A stretch of 64,000 bases of DNA from Limnephilus marmoratus (lineage: Eukaryota > Arthropoda > Insecta > Trichoptera > Limnephilidae), in NCBI GenBank assembly GCA_917880885.1, contig OU862917.1, positions 26,586,104 through 26,650,103 on the forward strand, given 5' to 3'. Of this stretch, positions 30,348 to 40,354 are shown one piece after another. The first letter of the stretch is position 1. The number at the start of each line of letters is the position of its first letter. The notes beneath the pieces were generated by a model. That model searched no databases, was not told the DNA's origin, and worked only from the letters and a program-made list of their open reading frames with translations. The position numbers and the translations under genes were made by a program.

Positions 30348-30990
30348 ATTAATAATAATAAAATATACCTTTATTGAACAAAAATATAAAGATTTATAAC
30401 TACAAAAAAAAGTACATCATACAGTAGTAAAGTTGCATAAGTACAAAAGTTAATAACAGAAAGCAATATACATATAAACAGCAGGTACTTAAAGAAGAGA
30501 AATTTATAATTATAAATTTAGGTTTCTCGTAACCTGCCTCACTAGGCTAGCCTGTGTTGAGGCAGTAATTTTACGTCAATTTATTATACTGTGAACATAC
30601 CTACATTTATATTAGAATATAATCACACAATAGATTGGTTGCATTAATAATAACAATATCATCGGTACAAAAATAACAACATTGGTTCATTACTAATTTC
30701 GAATTTAGGTGAGTTCACGTGTAAATGTTCTTTCATTATTTTTTATCCAAATTATAATGTTTTTTTAGAAATTTTTTTGTGAATCACATTTTTTTAATAC
30801 TAATTGGAAGAATGTTGTAAAGTCTTGTTGCAAGGTATCTGAAGCTTCGTTGACCTAAAGTAGTGTGCGTTATGGGAATCTTAAGTGGTGTTTCTAAGTA
30901 GTGTTTCAGAATCTTGCATTACATAAAATGAATGTTTTTGTTCATTATCTACTATTTTTCTACCTTGCAAGGTAAAGTATTTTATGTTTT
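30348..30990 (-). pseudogene. LINE C-terminus and 3' UTR, tail (TTA)n-like
   Basis: On the minus strand THTTLGQRSFRYLATRLYN then ILPISIKK (30870-30790) is the usual LINE C-terminal phrase. The UTR follows with CTGCCTCAACACAGGCTAGC then CTAGTGAGGCAGG, a stem-loop, and the tail AATAAAGGTATATTTTATTA. The same stem-loop and tail type occur on the plus strand at 47030-47248. Confidence 0.55.
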
Positions 30991-31009
30991 GTTATTGTGC
31001 ACATTAAGA

Positions 31010-31625
31010 TGATTTGGCTTTAAAAAAAAATTACATGTTAAAGCCTAGCCGGGCTTAAAAAAATCGACAGTTAAGTAAATTATAATTTAAATCTAATATT
31101 ATGACGATGACAATTGGTTCCATGACAACTCATCAAAATGGCATTTCAACAACCCTTTTAAAAGTAAATAAAAGTGATGAAAAACATTAAAAAACTAACC
31201 TAACGTAACCTATTTAACCAAGTGTTTGAAGTGAAAACTTCTTTATCACCGTTGTGATTTCAAACTCGATGAACCGAAAAAGCGACACTAAAAAGAGACA
31301 AACAGATACCTACATCTATAGGATTTAGCCTGCGAGAGGATGAGTCGTGACTAATCGGTCTTCTCTTTGTGCGGTGCTTCGTATCTTTCGCATTCTTGTC
31401 TACTTTAGTTTTTTGAAAGTTTCACTTCTACCGCGTGTGAATTGCACACTCTGTTTTTTTGTTGTTGTGCACATTTAGATGTTTTGGCTTTAAAAAAAAT
31501 TTACATCTTAAAGCTTAGCTGGGCTTGAAGAAATTAAAATTAAATAATATATAACATAAATATAATATTGTGACTATGACAAATGGTTCCATGACAACTC
31601 ATCAAAATGGCATTTCAACAACCCT
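31010..31625. repeat. ~170-bp direct repeat flanking a 'GTGAAAACTTC' MITE
   Basis: Unit 1 (31000-31160) and unit 2 (31455-31617) share GTGCACATTAAGATGATTTG-type sequence, AAAGCCTAGCCGGGCTT and CATGACAACTCATCAAAATG followed by GCATTTCAACAACCC. The MITE at 31222-31454 (AAGTGAAAACTTCTTTATCA to TCTACCGCGTGTGAATTGCA) lies between them. The duplication is far too long to be a TSD and points to segmental or element duplication. Confidence 0.6.
31222..31454 (+). mobile_element. 'GTGAAAACTTC' MITE copy
   Basis: It is uninterrupted and runs from AAGTGAAAACTTCTTTATCA through TTTAGCCTGCGAGAGGATGA and TTTGTGCGGTGCTTCGTA to GAAAGTTTCACTTCTACCGC and GTGTGAATTGCACA. Confidence 0.65.
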
Positions 31626-32065
31626 TCACACAAAAACACTTAATATCAGTAAGATAATATTGAGAAGTAAATATTTCAGTTTCCCGTATTGGAAAGTAAT
31701 GAATTTTATAAGTTATTTCGATAAAATTAAAATCGGTTTTTCACTTGTCAACCATTTCATTGACGTCAAAGTTTTAAGGTTAGTTTTTTTCTTCTCTTAT
31801 TTAATCCAAAATATTAAACTATGACCCAAAAATAGGTTCTTAGTTAGGGTTTAATTAAAAGAAGAAAAAAAAACTAACCTAAAAAACTATTTTTATATTA
31901 TAATGTCAAAACATGACGTCAAGAAAAGATGTCAAATTGTCTGTTATTTTAATGAAAAAGCTACTAAAATGCATTATTTTCCATTTCCGAAAACTGAAGT
32001 ACTTATTTCTTATTATTTTTAATTGATAAAGTAATGTTTAAGACAATATTTTTATGCATAGCACA
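31626..32065. other. Unassigned DNA
   Basis: No coding region was recognised. The last part (32020-32065, GTTTAAGACAATATTTTTAT) is the outer flank shared with 3175-3215. Confidence 0.35.
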
Positions 32066-32490
32066 AAGGGTAAAAAGTATTATGAGTAATAATTATTAGC
32101 CTGAAACACTCATCTATATTGAAAAAATCTCCCGAGAAAAGATACATGCCGCCGACGATATTTGAAGAGTTAAAGTATTTCACAAAAAAATGTTGACAAA
32201 ATTTGTCACGACCGACGCCACCTAGTGGGAGATTTAGCTTTTCTCATATACAAATAAAGTTGGTTGTTTGCAGGTCGAAAAATGTAATAAGCAGTAATTG
32301 TTGAATGAAACACTAGTATATATGCATTTTATTTAGCGGGCAGGAGATAAGCCGATGTAGCTCAGTGGATAAGAGCAGTTGACCGGAAATCAGAAGGACG
32401 CGGGTTCGAGTCCCGTCGGTGGCATGTATCTTTTCTCGGGAGATTTTTTTAATGTAGATGAGTGTTTCAGGCTAATAATAATTACTAATA
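32066..32490. mobile_element. Inverted-repeat element carrying a tRNA-like gene (copy B)
   Basis: The left arm TTAGCCTGAAACACTCATCT then AAAAAATCTCCCGAGAAAAG and ATACATGCC (to ~32157) is inverted at the right (GGCATGTATCTTTTCTCGGG then GAGTGTTTCAGGCTAATAAT). The arms are about 90 bp and more than 90% alike. As in copies A and C, one arm (right) includes a complete tRNA-like sequence, and the other repeats only its last ~10-20 bases (CATGCCGCCGACG). The loop of ~190 bp is unrelated to that of copy A. A left-arm fragment is at 3175-3300. Confidence 0.8.
32351..32424 (+). ncRNA. tRNA-like sequence inside copy B
   Basis: The 74 bases form a cloverleaf: acceptor GCCGATG/CGGTGGC with one mismatch, D stem GCTC/GAGC, anticodon stem TTGA/TCAG, a 5-base variable loop, and T stem GCGGG/CCCGT. 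A box TAGCTCAGTGG and B box GGTTCGAGTCC are both strong. The anticodon loop CCGGAAA would give GGA (serine), but position 33 is C and there is no long variable arm as in true tRNA-Ser. A non-decoding pol III module is more likely. Confidence 0.65.
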
Positions 32491-32559
32491 ATAATTGTTT
32501 ACTTACTTCTTATTATTATCTAACTGATATCATCATCATCATTACATAGTATAAAATGA

Positions 32560-32825
32560 AGTTGCTCAAAATGTATGTGCGCATAGATCTTTTAAACTAC
32601 GCAACGGATGTTCATGCGGTTTTCACCAATAGATAGAGTGATTCAAGAGGAAGGTTAATATGTATAATACATGCTTATTATAGTAGAGAAAAGCCGAGAA
32701 ATTCAAATATTCAATTCAGGCAGCGGGCAGCAGGCAAGCGGGTGGTGTGGATTTTATAAAGGTTGAGTAATGGCGTTGTGTTTCGTTAGCAACAGCAACG
32801 TGTGGCCGGGTTTGCTAGATAAGTA
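32560..32825 (-). mobile_element. Helitron-like element copy
   Basis: CGGTTTTCACCAATAGATAG then AGTGATTCAAGAGGAAGG matches 8440-8770. The right edge GGCCGGGTTTGCTAGATAA reads on the minus strand as CTAGCAAACCCGGCC, the class start. Confidence 0.5.
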
Positions 32826-33364
32826 TATTTGAAATAAAAAGAGCATAATATTTTCCAACATTTTAAATAATAGCCCATAACCTAATCTAACGTATCCCAT
32901 TTAACCAAGTTTTTTTCCCCATCAATTTTAATGGCTTTTCAAAGGAGTGATGAAGTTGCATGTTGTTGAGTTGTCCGGTCACCCGACAAATTTAAATTTC
33001 AACTAAATGGAAAAAAAAATTACGTCAAACAGTTGTGTAACTAACATAACTGCGATAAACTATATGATTAATGTACATATTTAATACTCACATCTTTTAC
33101 ACACACATACACACAAAAGCGAACCAATAAACGTGCACTAATAAAAGTTCAGACCATAAATAAGTTGTTTAGACATTGTGAAGCCTGTAAAATGCCAAGA
33201 TTTATTAGTGGCCTTGCTAATGCCAAACAATAGCGGCGTCATGTCTACCTTCTGAAAATTGTTAACACTTTGCTCACGTTAGTTTTTCAAGAATAAGAAG
33301 TTGTCTATTTATTTGCTTTAGACCTATGTATATTTCAATTTCAAAATTGATAAAATACTTTCTA
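32826..33364. other. Unassigned DNA with one MITE-end fragment
   Basis: TGCATGTTGTTGAGTTGTCC at 32957 is an inverted match to one end of the MITE at 58681-58885. Otherwise nothing was recognised. Confidence 0.4.
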
Positions 33365-33515
33365 TTATTGTTTAGAAAAACCAACGTGTTTCGTAAGCAA
33401 TACTTCAGCAAGGAAGCTTAAAACAGTTTTAATTTTGTATTTCGATATCTTTGAGTTTTAAGTAAACCCTGATGAAGTAAGCATTGCTTCCGAAGCATGT
33501 TGGTTTTTTTAATAA
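33365..33515. repeat. Two Penelope-like termini in opposite orientation
   Basis: The plus strand at 33471-33507 reads CCTGATGAAGTAAGCATTGC then TTCCGAAGCATGTTGG. The minus strand at ~33410-33375 reads CTGAAGTATTGC then TTACGAAACACGTTGG. Both match the terminus of the Penelope-like fragment at 10095-10140. They are CTGANGA-stem-GAAAC (hammerhead-like) blocks, here forming an inverted pair ~90 bp apart. Confidence 0.5.
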
Positions 33516-34294
33516 TATAAGTAGCTTAAAGTAAGTCTTATATTAATTTTAAATTAAAATGGTGCTACAAAATAAGTGTTTTGTGTTTAAAGAAGTCACA
33601 TTTATTGGTTTTTCTGCGGTCTGTACCGAACTAGGTCGCTAGACACTCGTTCTAAGGTGAACAATAGTTTATACAAACAATATCATCACTTCTTCATATT
33701 TGTATCTACACATGTGGCAGAAATGCATAAAAAAAATACTCCGAAAATAACAAATACGAATAATAAAATTTTAGAAAATAAAGGGCTTGGTGAAAAATAG
33801 TCCTTTCCGCCTATAGATTCCTCAAAACCCAAAAATTACAAACAACTCAGAAAAAAATAGTTTTTTTTTGTGTGAAAGCAGTAGGACTTTGGCATTCCCA
33901 AATTCTAAATTGCCATTCCCTACTTTCCGAAGGCTTTGAAGGTAGGACTTTGGCATTCCTGAGTTATTGCATCACAGGTAAAAAAAATCTGTATTTAAAA
34001 AACATATTATTTTTGAGATATTAACCCACCGTGAGAAAAATCATTCACGAACCGAGTTTGGAATTTTATGGCCTAGTAAGTCTGCCTATAATTTTCAAAT
34101 TCAATTTTAATACGATGATTCCGCCAAAGAGTCCCAAGTGTCTGGAGCCAGTCGAACTTTGTCATGCCCAAAGTAAGAATGTACTGATTTTCTGAGCCTA
34201 AATGAGAGGAGAGCAAGGAGAAGGATTAAATTTTATAAAATTAAGGACACGGTATCGCTTCCTAGAAAATAAGCACACATTTCACCACTAAAAA
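33516..34294. other. Unassigned DNA with a short direct repeat
   Basis: TAGGACTTTGGCATTCC occurs at ~33886 and ~33952, about 66 bases apart. No coding signal was seen. Confidence 0.4.
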
Positions 34295-34445
34295 TTACAC
34301 ATCTTCCGGATCTCCCGGATCCGCCCTGATGATGGACACTGCAACGCTGTCCGAAACGTTGGCTAAAGAAGGAGGTAGTGCAACTCGGCATAACACCCTA
34401 AAATTAAATAACGAAAATACTTTTGGCCGTGAAAATCTTAAAATG
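34295..34445 (+). repeat. Dispersed repeat with a hammerhead-like motif (copy 2)
   Basis: It has the same core as copy 1 (GCC-CTGATGA-T-GGACA...TGTCC-GAAACGTT-GGC at 34323-34363), followed by AAGAAGGAGGTAGTGCAACT and TTTTGGCCGTGAAAATCTTA. The loop has one change (ACGC for ACGA), while stem II is preserved. It abuts the 3' edge of a LINE fragment on the minus strand. Confidence 0.6.
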
Positions 34446-35200
34446 TATCTGGTTTCTGGAGTGTCTTAATTGAGTGGACACGAGTGAATGATTGGTTTAG
34501 GGCAGTTGTTGGGTATATTGTGTTTGCGTATGGAAAATGTCATATATTGTGTTTTGTCGATGTTAAGTGTGAGGAGGTTAGTGTCAAGCCAATGCTTTAC
34601 TTTTATTAGAGCATTATTAGTTTTGTTAATAACTGATTGCCATGTTTCATCTTCGAATATTAAGACCGTGTCATCGGCAAATGATAATATCTTCCCACCA
34701 ATATTCATGGCACATAGTGAGTAAATGTATATAAGAAATAAAATTGGTCCTAGTATGCTGCCTTGGGGTACACCACAGGACACAGATAAATCTATTGCTT
34801 ATATGTATTTTGTCAGATTGGATGAGAGTTTGTTGTGTTCGGTTTGTTAGATAGTTTTCAAACCATGTGTAGGTTACTTCAGTTGTTCCAACCTGCTGCA
34901 GTTTTTTTAGCAGTAAGGGATGTGACCGTCACATCATGTGAGACCCTATCTAATGCTTTTGCGAGATCGAGAAAAACAGCAAGTGGTTTGCGACCAATGT
35001 CAAGATTATAGGAAACGATCTTTGTGAGGGCGGCTATTGCATCTGAAGTACTTCCACCTTTGCGAAAGTCGTATCGATTGTCCGATAATATTTTGTTATC
35101 TTCGAGAAACTTACAGAGTCTATGTTTCACCGCTTTTTGAAAAATGATTGAGAAAAACTGGGTTATTCAAGAGGTCTAGCACGGATGCTTGATAAAACCC
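34446..35200 (-). pseudogene. CR1/L2-group LINE RT palm fragment
   Basis: The minus-strand frame from 35130 reads KFLEDNKILSDNRYDFRKGG, STSDAIAALTKIVSYNLDIG and RKPLAVFLDLAKALDRVSHD (RT motif A, catalytic Asp in FLDLAKA). After shifts, the frame from 34783 reads MSCGVPQGSILGPILFLIYI, ILSFADDTVLIFED (FADD at residues 35-38), HWLDTNLLTLNIDKTQYM. Both catalytic motifs survive but are in different frames. The 5' part and the C-terminus are missing. Confidence 0.85.
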
Positions 35201-36364
35201 TATATCAATATGATATTGACTAAACCCGTCACCCACAGTCAGTTATCAATATTTGGAAGTACCTACGGTCAACAATTGATAAGAGATATTTCGACCGACA
35301 CGATTGACATGTTTTAGCGCGGCCTCCTGAATATCAGATAAGCCGTCAATATTCAACACATTGTTTGTTATGCAAAATAACGGGTTTATTAATTAATGGA
35401 GTTGAACTAACGAAGCTCTTAGAATTGAAATAAATTATATACGCGATCCATGAACTTAAATAATTCTTCTAAGACGAGATAAATTTACTCCGTTCGATCT
35501 TGGAGAAACGAAAGTGGTTGAAATATGATTTAAGACCTCATTAACTAATTAAATCCCGTTTAGCTTCCTAAAGTATATGCCAAGCGCCAATAAATATATA
35601 TTAAAATTAGTATTTTAATTCAAAATCGTCAATTTATATTAAGTATCCGTTTGTCATTTTCGAATATAAATCCGTAGACAGATTCGCCAGTGTTGCCATT
35701 ATGATTTCTTATTTATTTCCTATCAATATCGGTCTGGCTGTCAGCAGTGCGTCCGTCCTCGGGAAATCGATATAAAATCATCGGTAGTTACGTATTTATT
35801 GTTTCGACTCTGAATGATGTATTCCCCCGACTGCCATATTGAGGGTACCTTCTACTGTGGAACAATGAAAATACCTGATATGAATTTTAGTTTGCGGTGC
35901 GGCACATCAAAATCAAACGGTAGTAGGTACCGTTACTGTTCTTTTAAAAATGTGTGTTACTACGTATCCATCTACGCTTTTGTGTTTTAACTCGCTCATT
36001 ATTATTTTTTTTTTTTTATTTTTTTTTTATTAGTAATAGAAGGTACATAAATTACAAATAAATTTTATACAGTAATTAATTACATAGTAGATGTATTTGA
36101 TGTACCCCCATAATTAAGCAAGGCTTGTGTGTATGGGGGGGTATTATTAATTTATCTTGTTAAATCGTTTCTTAACTCCACTCCAATCTTCCATAAAATT
36201 CTGAAATTTGCACATTTAAATAAAATTAATATATAAATTCACTTTTCATTTCTCTGTAATTATAAATGATGGCCTAGAACACCCTTGAAGGGTGAAAGCC
36301 AGAAATAATTGAAAAAAAAAAAAAAAAAAAAAAACACAAAAAGACACTTTAACCAAGCAAATTG
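35201..36364. other. Unassigned DNA, possibly low-copy
   Basis: No coding frame, TIR or repeat seen elsewhere in the window was recognised at 35201-35990. The rest is T- and A-rich (36000-36040), plus a G run near 36136 and an A run of ~22 at 36313-36334. Confidence 0.4.
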
Positions 36365-37262
36365 CAAAAAAAAATGTTTGTGTATGAATACCGCACAAGA
36401 GTCCCAACTGCTCCCGTCTGAAGCCAGTGAGACTATGGCATCCCCAATTGGGGTATGTTGTGAGGCTGAAGGTAGTGGGGAGGGGAAGGAGATAGGGAAG
36501 AGAAAGGTGGGGAAGTACCTGGCTATCCAGATTTGGCCACCAAACACGGCTTATGCCATTTCAAGCAACGTTTCAATGCTAAATGGTGGTCTTACACCAG
36601 GGTGGGTTCCATGACAGTTGATCCGGCGACATTTGGTCCGGCGACAGTTGGTCCGGCGACATTTGATCCGGCCGACATTTGATCCGGCCGACACTTGATC
36701 CGGCGGACAGTTGATCCGGCGGACAGTTGATCCGGCGACAATTGGTCCGGCCTGATCCTTTAGAAGATTTTTTCTTCAAGTAAGTATGTAAAGAGGATAT
36801 ACGGCCGTATCACCAAAGTCGATGTACTTATATCTGAAGGCATCTTGAGTGAAAATCCGCTGTTAAAATATTTTTACTAACAATAATTTCGACTCTCCGA
36901 AGAAGCATGCGGCAATACAAAATACGACATACTTATACGTGCACTCAGTTTAACAAAAAAACCGTAAAAGATTCCTGCTTGCGAATAATTTTTTTAGCTG
37001 AAAATTACACTATAGTCCCAACTGATCTCAACCGTCTCGAGCCAGTGAGTGCCAATGGCATCCCCAATTTTGGTATGGTGTGGTACTGAGGGTAGTAGGG
37101 AGGGGACGGAGCCGGATCAACTGTCCGCCGGATGAAGTGTCGGCCGGATCAAATGTCGCCAGACCAACTGTCGCCGGACCAAATGTCGCCGGATCAAATG
37201 TCGGGTCACCGCCAGGGCGATACTGAGAGTATCTTCCACTCTGGAACGTGCCACAAATATAC
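36365..37262 (-). mobile_element. S2 repeat split by a foldback element
   Basis: An A-rich run is followed by ATGAATACCGCACAAGAGTC, CCAACTGCTCCCGTCTGAAG, GGGAAGTACCTGGCTATCCA and GTGGTCTTACACCAGGGTG (to 36604). The missing end resumes at 37212 with CCAGGGCGATACTGAGAGTA then TCTTCCACTCTGG. Joined, these give the reverse complement of the reference copy at 23986-24230. Confidence 0.75.
36605..37211. mobile_element. Foldback element with minisatellite terminal repeats
   Basis: The left arm (36609-36752) is a tandem array of 16-19-bp units such as GACATTTGGTCCGGC and GACAGTTGATCCGGCG. The right arm (37116-37205) is the same array inverted, with the same order of unit variants from the outside in. 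Octamers CCAGGGTG (36597-36604) and CCAGGGCG (37212-37219) flank it as an 8-bp TSD inside an S2 copy. The 350-bp centre holds a further S2 fragment (36992-37100). Tandem-repeat arms are typical of Drosophila FB-type elements. A related arm piece is at 29250-29270. The minus-strand frame at 36579-36779 is only the tandem repeat read as protein. Confidence 0.8.
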
Positions 37263-37325
37263 TATATATTATTTTTAAATGAATAAATTGTGAAAAAATA
37301 CAAATAAATCAAATAAAATGTATTT

Positions 37326-37397
37326 GCCACGCTGGGATTCGATCCCGCGACCTTCGGTATGCGAGTCAAGAGCCTTACCGCTGTTCGACGCCGGCCT
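37326..37397 (-). ncRNA. tRNA-like SINE head
   Basis: On the minus strand GGCCGGCGTCGAACAGCGGT then AAGGCTCTTGACTCGCATAC and CGAAGGTCGCGGGATCGAAT, with B box GGATCGAATCC. It is followed by AAATACATTTTATTTG as in the copy at 2739-2830. The acceptor stem is imperfect, so it is a SINE head. Confidence 0.6.
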
Positions 37398-37904
37398 GAT
37401 GAGAAAAAAAAACTTGGTTAAATAGGTTGCGTCTTCTCATTGATGACATGAGTGGTAATGGAACCTTATTAGTAGTAAGATGCTAAACATCTCAATATCC
37501 GAATTGATTCTGTTCAACAGTAAGATTGCTCTCCCCCCTGGCATAGCCACTGGCAAGTTAGTTCTTCAGATTACGAGGTAGAACAATCTATGATGCATAA
37601 TCATACCTATACATGCATAAGTATGCCTTTACATGCATATGTATGCCACTATACTATCTAATTATTATAATAATGAAAAACCCTACTGATTATAAAAGTA
37701 CTTAACTGTATAGAAGAGTAGATACATATTTATGGTCATATTGTCTTATTTGAATATAATGATATGAAAGAAATTTGAAAAAATACAACGGTAGAGAACG
37801 ATTTTTTAAAACGGTGTTAGGAAGAGGTGTAAATTGTAAAAATATAATTAAAGGGCGACTGTACGCGTAACTCAAATTACCATTTTACGTGATTATCTAC
37901 CGAG

Positions 37905-38012
37905 CAACGGTATCAACTGCCCAGAGCCAGTAGATCTATGGCATCCCCAATTTGTAGTGTACACAGTTGAAGGCAGCGGAGAGGGAAAGGAAAATGGAAA
38001 GTACCTGTCTAC
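37905..38012 (-). mobile_element. S2 repeat fragment
   Basis: GTATCAACTGCCCAGAGCCA, TCTATGGCATCCCCAATTTG and GGAAAGTACCTGTCTACC match the middle of S2. Its end is cut by the hAT MITE at 38013. Confidence 0.6.
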
Positions 38013-38267
38013 CAGTGGCGGTTCGAGAGTTTTCAGTGAGGTAGAGTGCTAAAATTGAAAAATACGGCGTTATTGATGTGATTGTAGCTGAAAATGATTC
38101 ATTGTTTTTTTTTCAAAATTTCGCATATTGCATGAAGATCTCCATACAAAAAGTTGATTTTTTTAAAAAATAAATAAAATTCATTTTCAGCTACATCAAC
38201 AACAACAATGTCGTATTTTTTTTAATCTTAGCACTCTAGCTCACTGAAAACTCACGGACCGCCACTG
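38013..38267. mobile_element. hAT-type MITE with 8-bp TSD
   Basis: The left end CAGTGGCGGTTCGAGAGTTT then TCAGTGAGGTAGAGTGCTAA is inverted at the right end (TTAGCACTCTAGCTCACTGA then CGGACCGCCACTG). CTGTCTAC (38005-38012) and CTGCCTAC (38268-38275) are a TSD with one difference. The inner part also pairs (GTAGCTGAAAATGATTCATT against AATTCATTTTCAGCTAC), so nearly the whole element is a hairpin. Confidence 0.8.
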
Positions 38268-38452
38268 CTGCCTACCTATGTAGATTTGCTCACTAAAAAC
38301 AGATAAAGCCAATCCATGCAACACATACGGGACGTACTTGAGTGGTGATAATATTTGGTGTAAAAAACGAGAATGAAATTTTGGTCTCTGGTGACTATGA
38401 AACGTTTTTTTTTTAAATTATTTTTTCTTCTAAACTCAACAAAAACAAAAAT

Positions 38453-39156
38453 CAGAGTGTGCAATTCACACCTTGTAGCAATAAAACCTTCTGAAAACTA
38501 AAGTAGACAAGTGTGCGGAGACTACGAAGCACCCCACAAAGAGGAGACTGTTATGCTATGAATCACCGCACAAAGAGAAGACCGATTATAGTATCTCATT
38601 CACTCGCAGGCTAAATCCTTTAGAGCAGCGTTTTTCAACCTTTTTCATGGCACGACCCCCTTATTATGTAAAAAATATTTCGCGACCCCCTACCCTGCGC
38701 CTGCAATTTACCTTCGACGACTATGGTTCCTGGAGGGGGGGGGGTGGCTAGAGAAATTCAGGAATCACAAATTGAATGAGATGAAAAAAGAATGACACCT
38801 AGTGTACACCAACAGGGGGTGGCTAGAGAATTTCAGGTTGTGAATTTTTCGTTCTATTTGATTCTGCCAGTAAATCCGTAATCCATAGAAATTTTATAAT
38901 TTAAATTTCATGTTAACTTCAAAATGTCCTATAATTAATTTTTTCATGATAAAAATATTTTTGAGCTTTATTGTTTTTTTTTAAATATTTTACTTTGGAC
39001 CACCTGCGACCCCCTTGTAGAGGCTTCGCGACCCCCCAGGGGGTCGCGACCCACAGGTTGAAAAACACTGCTTTAGAGGATGTGTTTTTAATGTCGCTAT
39101 TTTTCCTTTCATCGAGATTCAAATCACAATGTGCTAAAGAAGTATTCACTTCAAAA
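38453..39156 (-). mobile_element. 'GTGAAAACTTC' MITE, middle layer of the nest
   Basis: The left part has AGTGTGCAATTCACACCTTG, AAAACCTTCTGAAAACTAAA and CTCATTCACTCGCAGGCTAA. The right part (39079-39156) has ATCGAGATTCAAATCACAAT and GCTAAAGAAGTATTCACTTC. The split falls at CTAAATCCTTTAGAG, where the hAT MITE at 38626-39070 has entered. There is also a short internal duplication (GAAGCACCCCACAAAGAGGA / AATCACCGCACAAAGAGAAG). Confidence 0.7.
38626..39070. mobile_element. hAT-type MITE, innermost layer, perfect 8-bp TSD
   Basis: CTTTAGAG flanks both ends (38618-38625 and 39071-39078). The left end CAGCGTTTTTCAACCTTTTT then CACGACCCCC is inverted at the right (GGGGTCGCGACCCACAGGTT then GAAAAACACTG). 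This CAGTGTTTTTCAACC...GGGTCGCGACCCC type is a well-known hAT terminus in animals. It is the youngest insertion in the nest. Confidence 0.85.
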
Positions 39157-39767
39157 AATTCTTACACATGTAATTACTGTTTCATTTGTGTGTAATTACT
39201 AGATCCAGTAATCGCCCAACCTCTCACCCTGATCGTACTGATTTTTCTTTTGAAAAAATAAATTTAAAAAAATGTCACCGGATAATTAACATTTTTTACT
39301 CCAAATAATGTCAGGAATCACTAGTTAAAAGTAAGTAAGTAAGTAAAGTACGTATCTTAACATCCTGTAGATCGTTCCTGAATGATTGCCTGTCAGCAGA
39401 GATACACGAATAGAATGTTCTACCCTGGAAACGACTAATAATTAATCTAATTTCTGAAAAATTTAGAGTAAATATTGGTAGTGGTACAGATGGTCTGACC
39501 AACGTAAAGAAATGTGCGACCTTGAAGAAGTTTGCCTTCCGGAGTCACCCGCGCATCTTCAGGTCTCCAATGAGAAAAAATACTCGTAATCCTTTTGTTA
39601 TAAGGTTTAACGAGCGGTTAGGAGATAGGTAGTTTCCTTTGGGTTATTTATTGTTAAAATACCCATAAAGTAATAATTGTTATAGTTTGGTACTGTCATA
39701 CAATTATCGTACTGTGTCATACTTACGAATTGATTGTATCTACTCCAATAAAGACTAATCGTGTTTA

Positions 39768-39893
39768 GGAAACGTATTCATACTACGTGACCCGTTCAGG
39801 GGGAGGGGGTTCTTAGGTTTTTAGTCACCGGGGGGGGGGGGGGGGGGGGTTAAAGATTGCAAAAAGTTGGTCACGTAGTATGGGTACGTTCCC
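39768..39893. mobile_element. PIF/Harbinger-like MITE with 20-G run (copy 2)
   Basis: The right end, read inward on the minus strand, is GGGAACGTACCCATACTACG. The left end GGAAACGTATTCATACTACG has three changes. TTA flanks both sides (39765-39767 and 39894-39896). The interior has 20 consecutive G (39830-39849) and is shorter than the copy at 2346-2511. Confidence 0.75.
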
Positions 39894-39896
39894 TTA

Positions 39897-40295
39897 CCGT
39901 ATATAAGTGATTTTTTTTTCATTGTCAACCCAACAGATGTAAATTTTTTAGGAAGAAAACTGAATGTAATAAATAAGAATTTATATACACGTGTTGAAAT
40001 TCGCACTGTTTAAGATGACTTGACTATCGTATTTGACACCACAGTGTGTAATCGATTACTGGGGCCAAATGTTAGACAAATACCAGGCAATTTATCATTA
40101 AATCAGAACTATCAACTATCCGATACGACCACGTAGGTACCAACCACATCACAATCTTCAGACTTCAGACTGATACCAAATTTGTCTGTGAGATTGAGGA
40201 AATATTTTGATAAAAAAAGTTTTTATTACAACTACTTCAATAATCGCAAATTTACTTTGTGGCGTGATTCTTAATTGAAATAATTTTCAAATTAT
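39897..40295. other. Unassigned DNA
   Basis: No coding signal or known repeat was recognised. Confidence 0.35.
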
Positions 40296-40350
40296 TTTCA
40301 TTTTGTCCTGACGAAGGAACCAGTGGTTTCAAAACATTGATAATTTTTAT
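40296..40350 (+). repeat. Penelope-like terminus with a hammerhead-like block
   Basis: CCTGACGAAGGAACCAGTGG then TTTCAAAACATTG. GGAACC pairs with GGTTTC as a stem between CTGACGA and (G/A)AAAC. The GAAAC box has decayed to CAAAAC, so activity is unlikely. A Helitron-like copy follows directly. Confidence 0.4.
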
Positions 40351-40354
40351 TAAA

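Larger units (their letters stand above)
38330..39350. mobile_element. 'GACTTACTTTAA' MITE, outer shell of a three-level nest
   Basis: The left piece GTACTTGAGTGGTGATAATA then TGAAATTTTGGTCTCTGGTG (38334-38392) and right piece AAATGTCACCGGATAATTAA then TACTCCAAATAATGTCAGGA to AAGTAAGTAAAGTACG (39270-39353) match the two arms of the intact copy at 17001-17316. The ~870 bp between them is foreign: a second MITE, itself containing a third. Confidence 0.65.

Noticed and set aside
35201..35990. Possible conserved regulatory single-copy region
   Set aside because: It lacks repeats seen elsewhere in the window, but absence of repeats is not evidence of function; needs cross-species alignment, which cannot be done here.
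36579..36779. Repetitive protein with DQLSPDQMS-like units
   Set aside because: It is the foldback minisatellite read in one frame. No start context or conservation supports coding.
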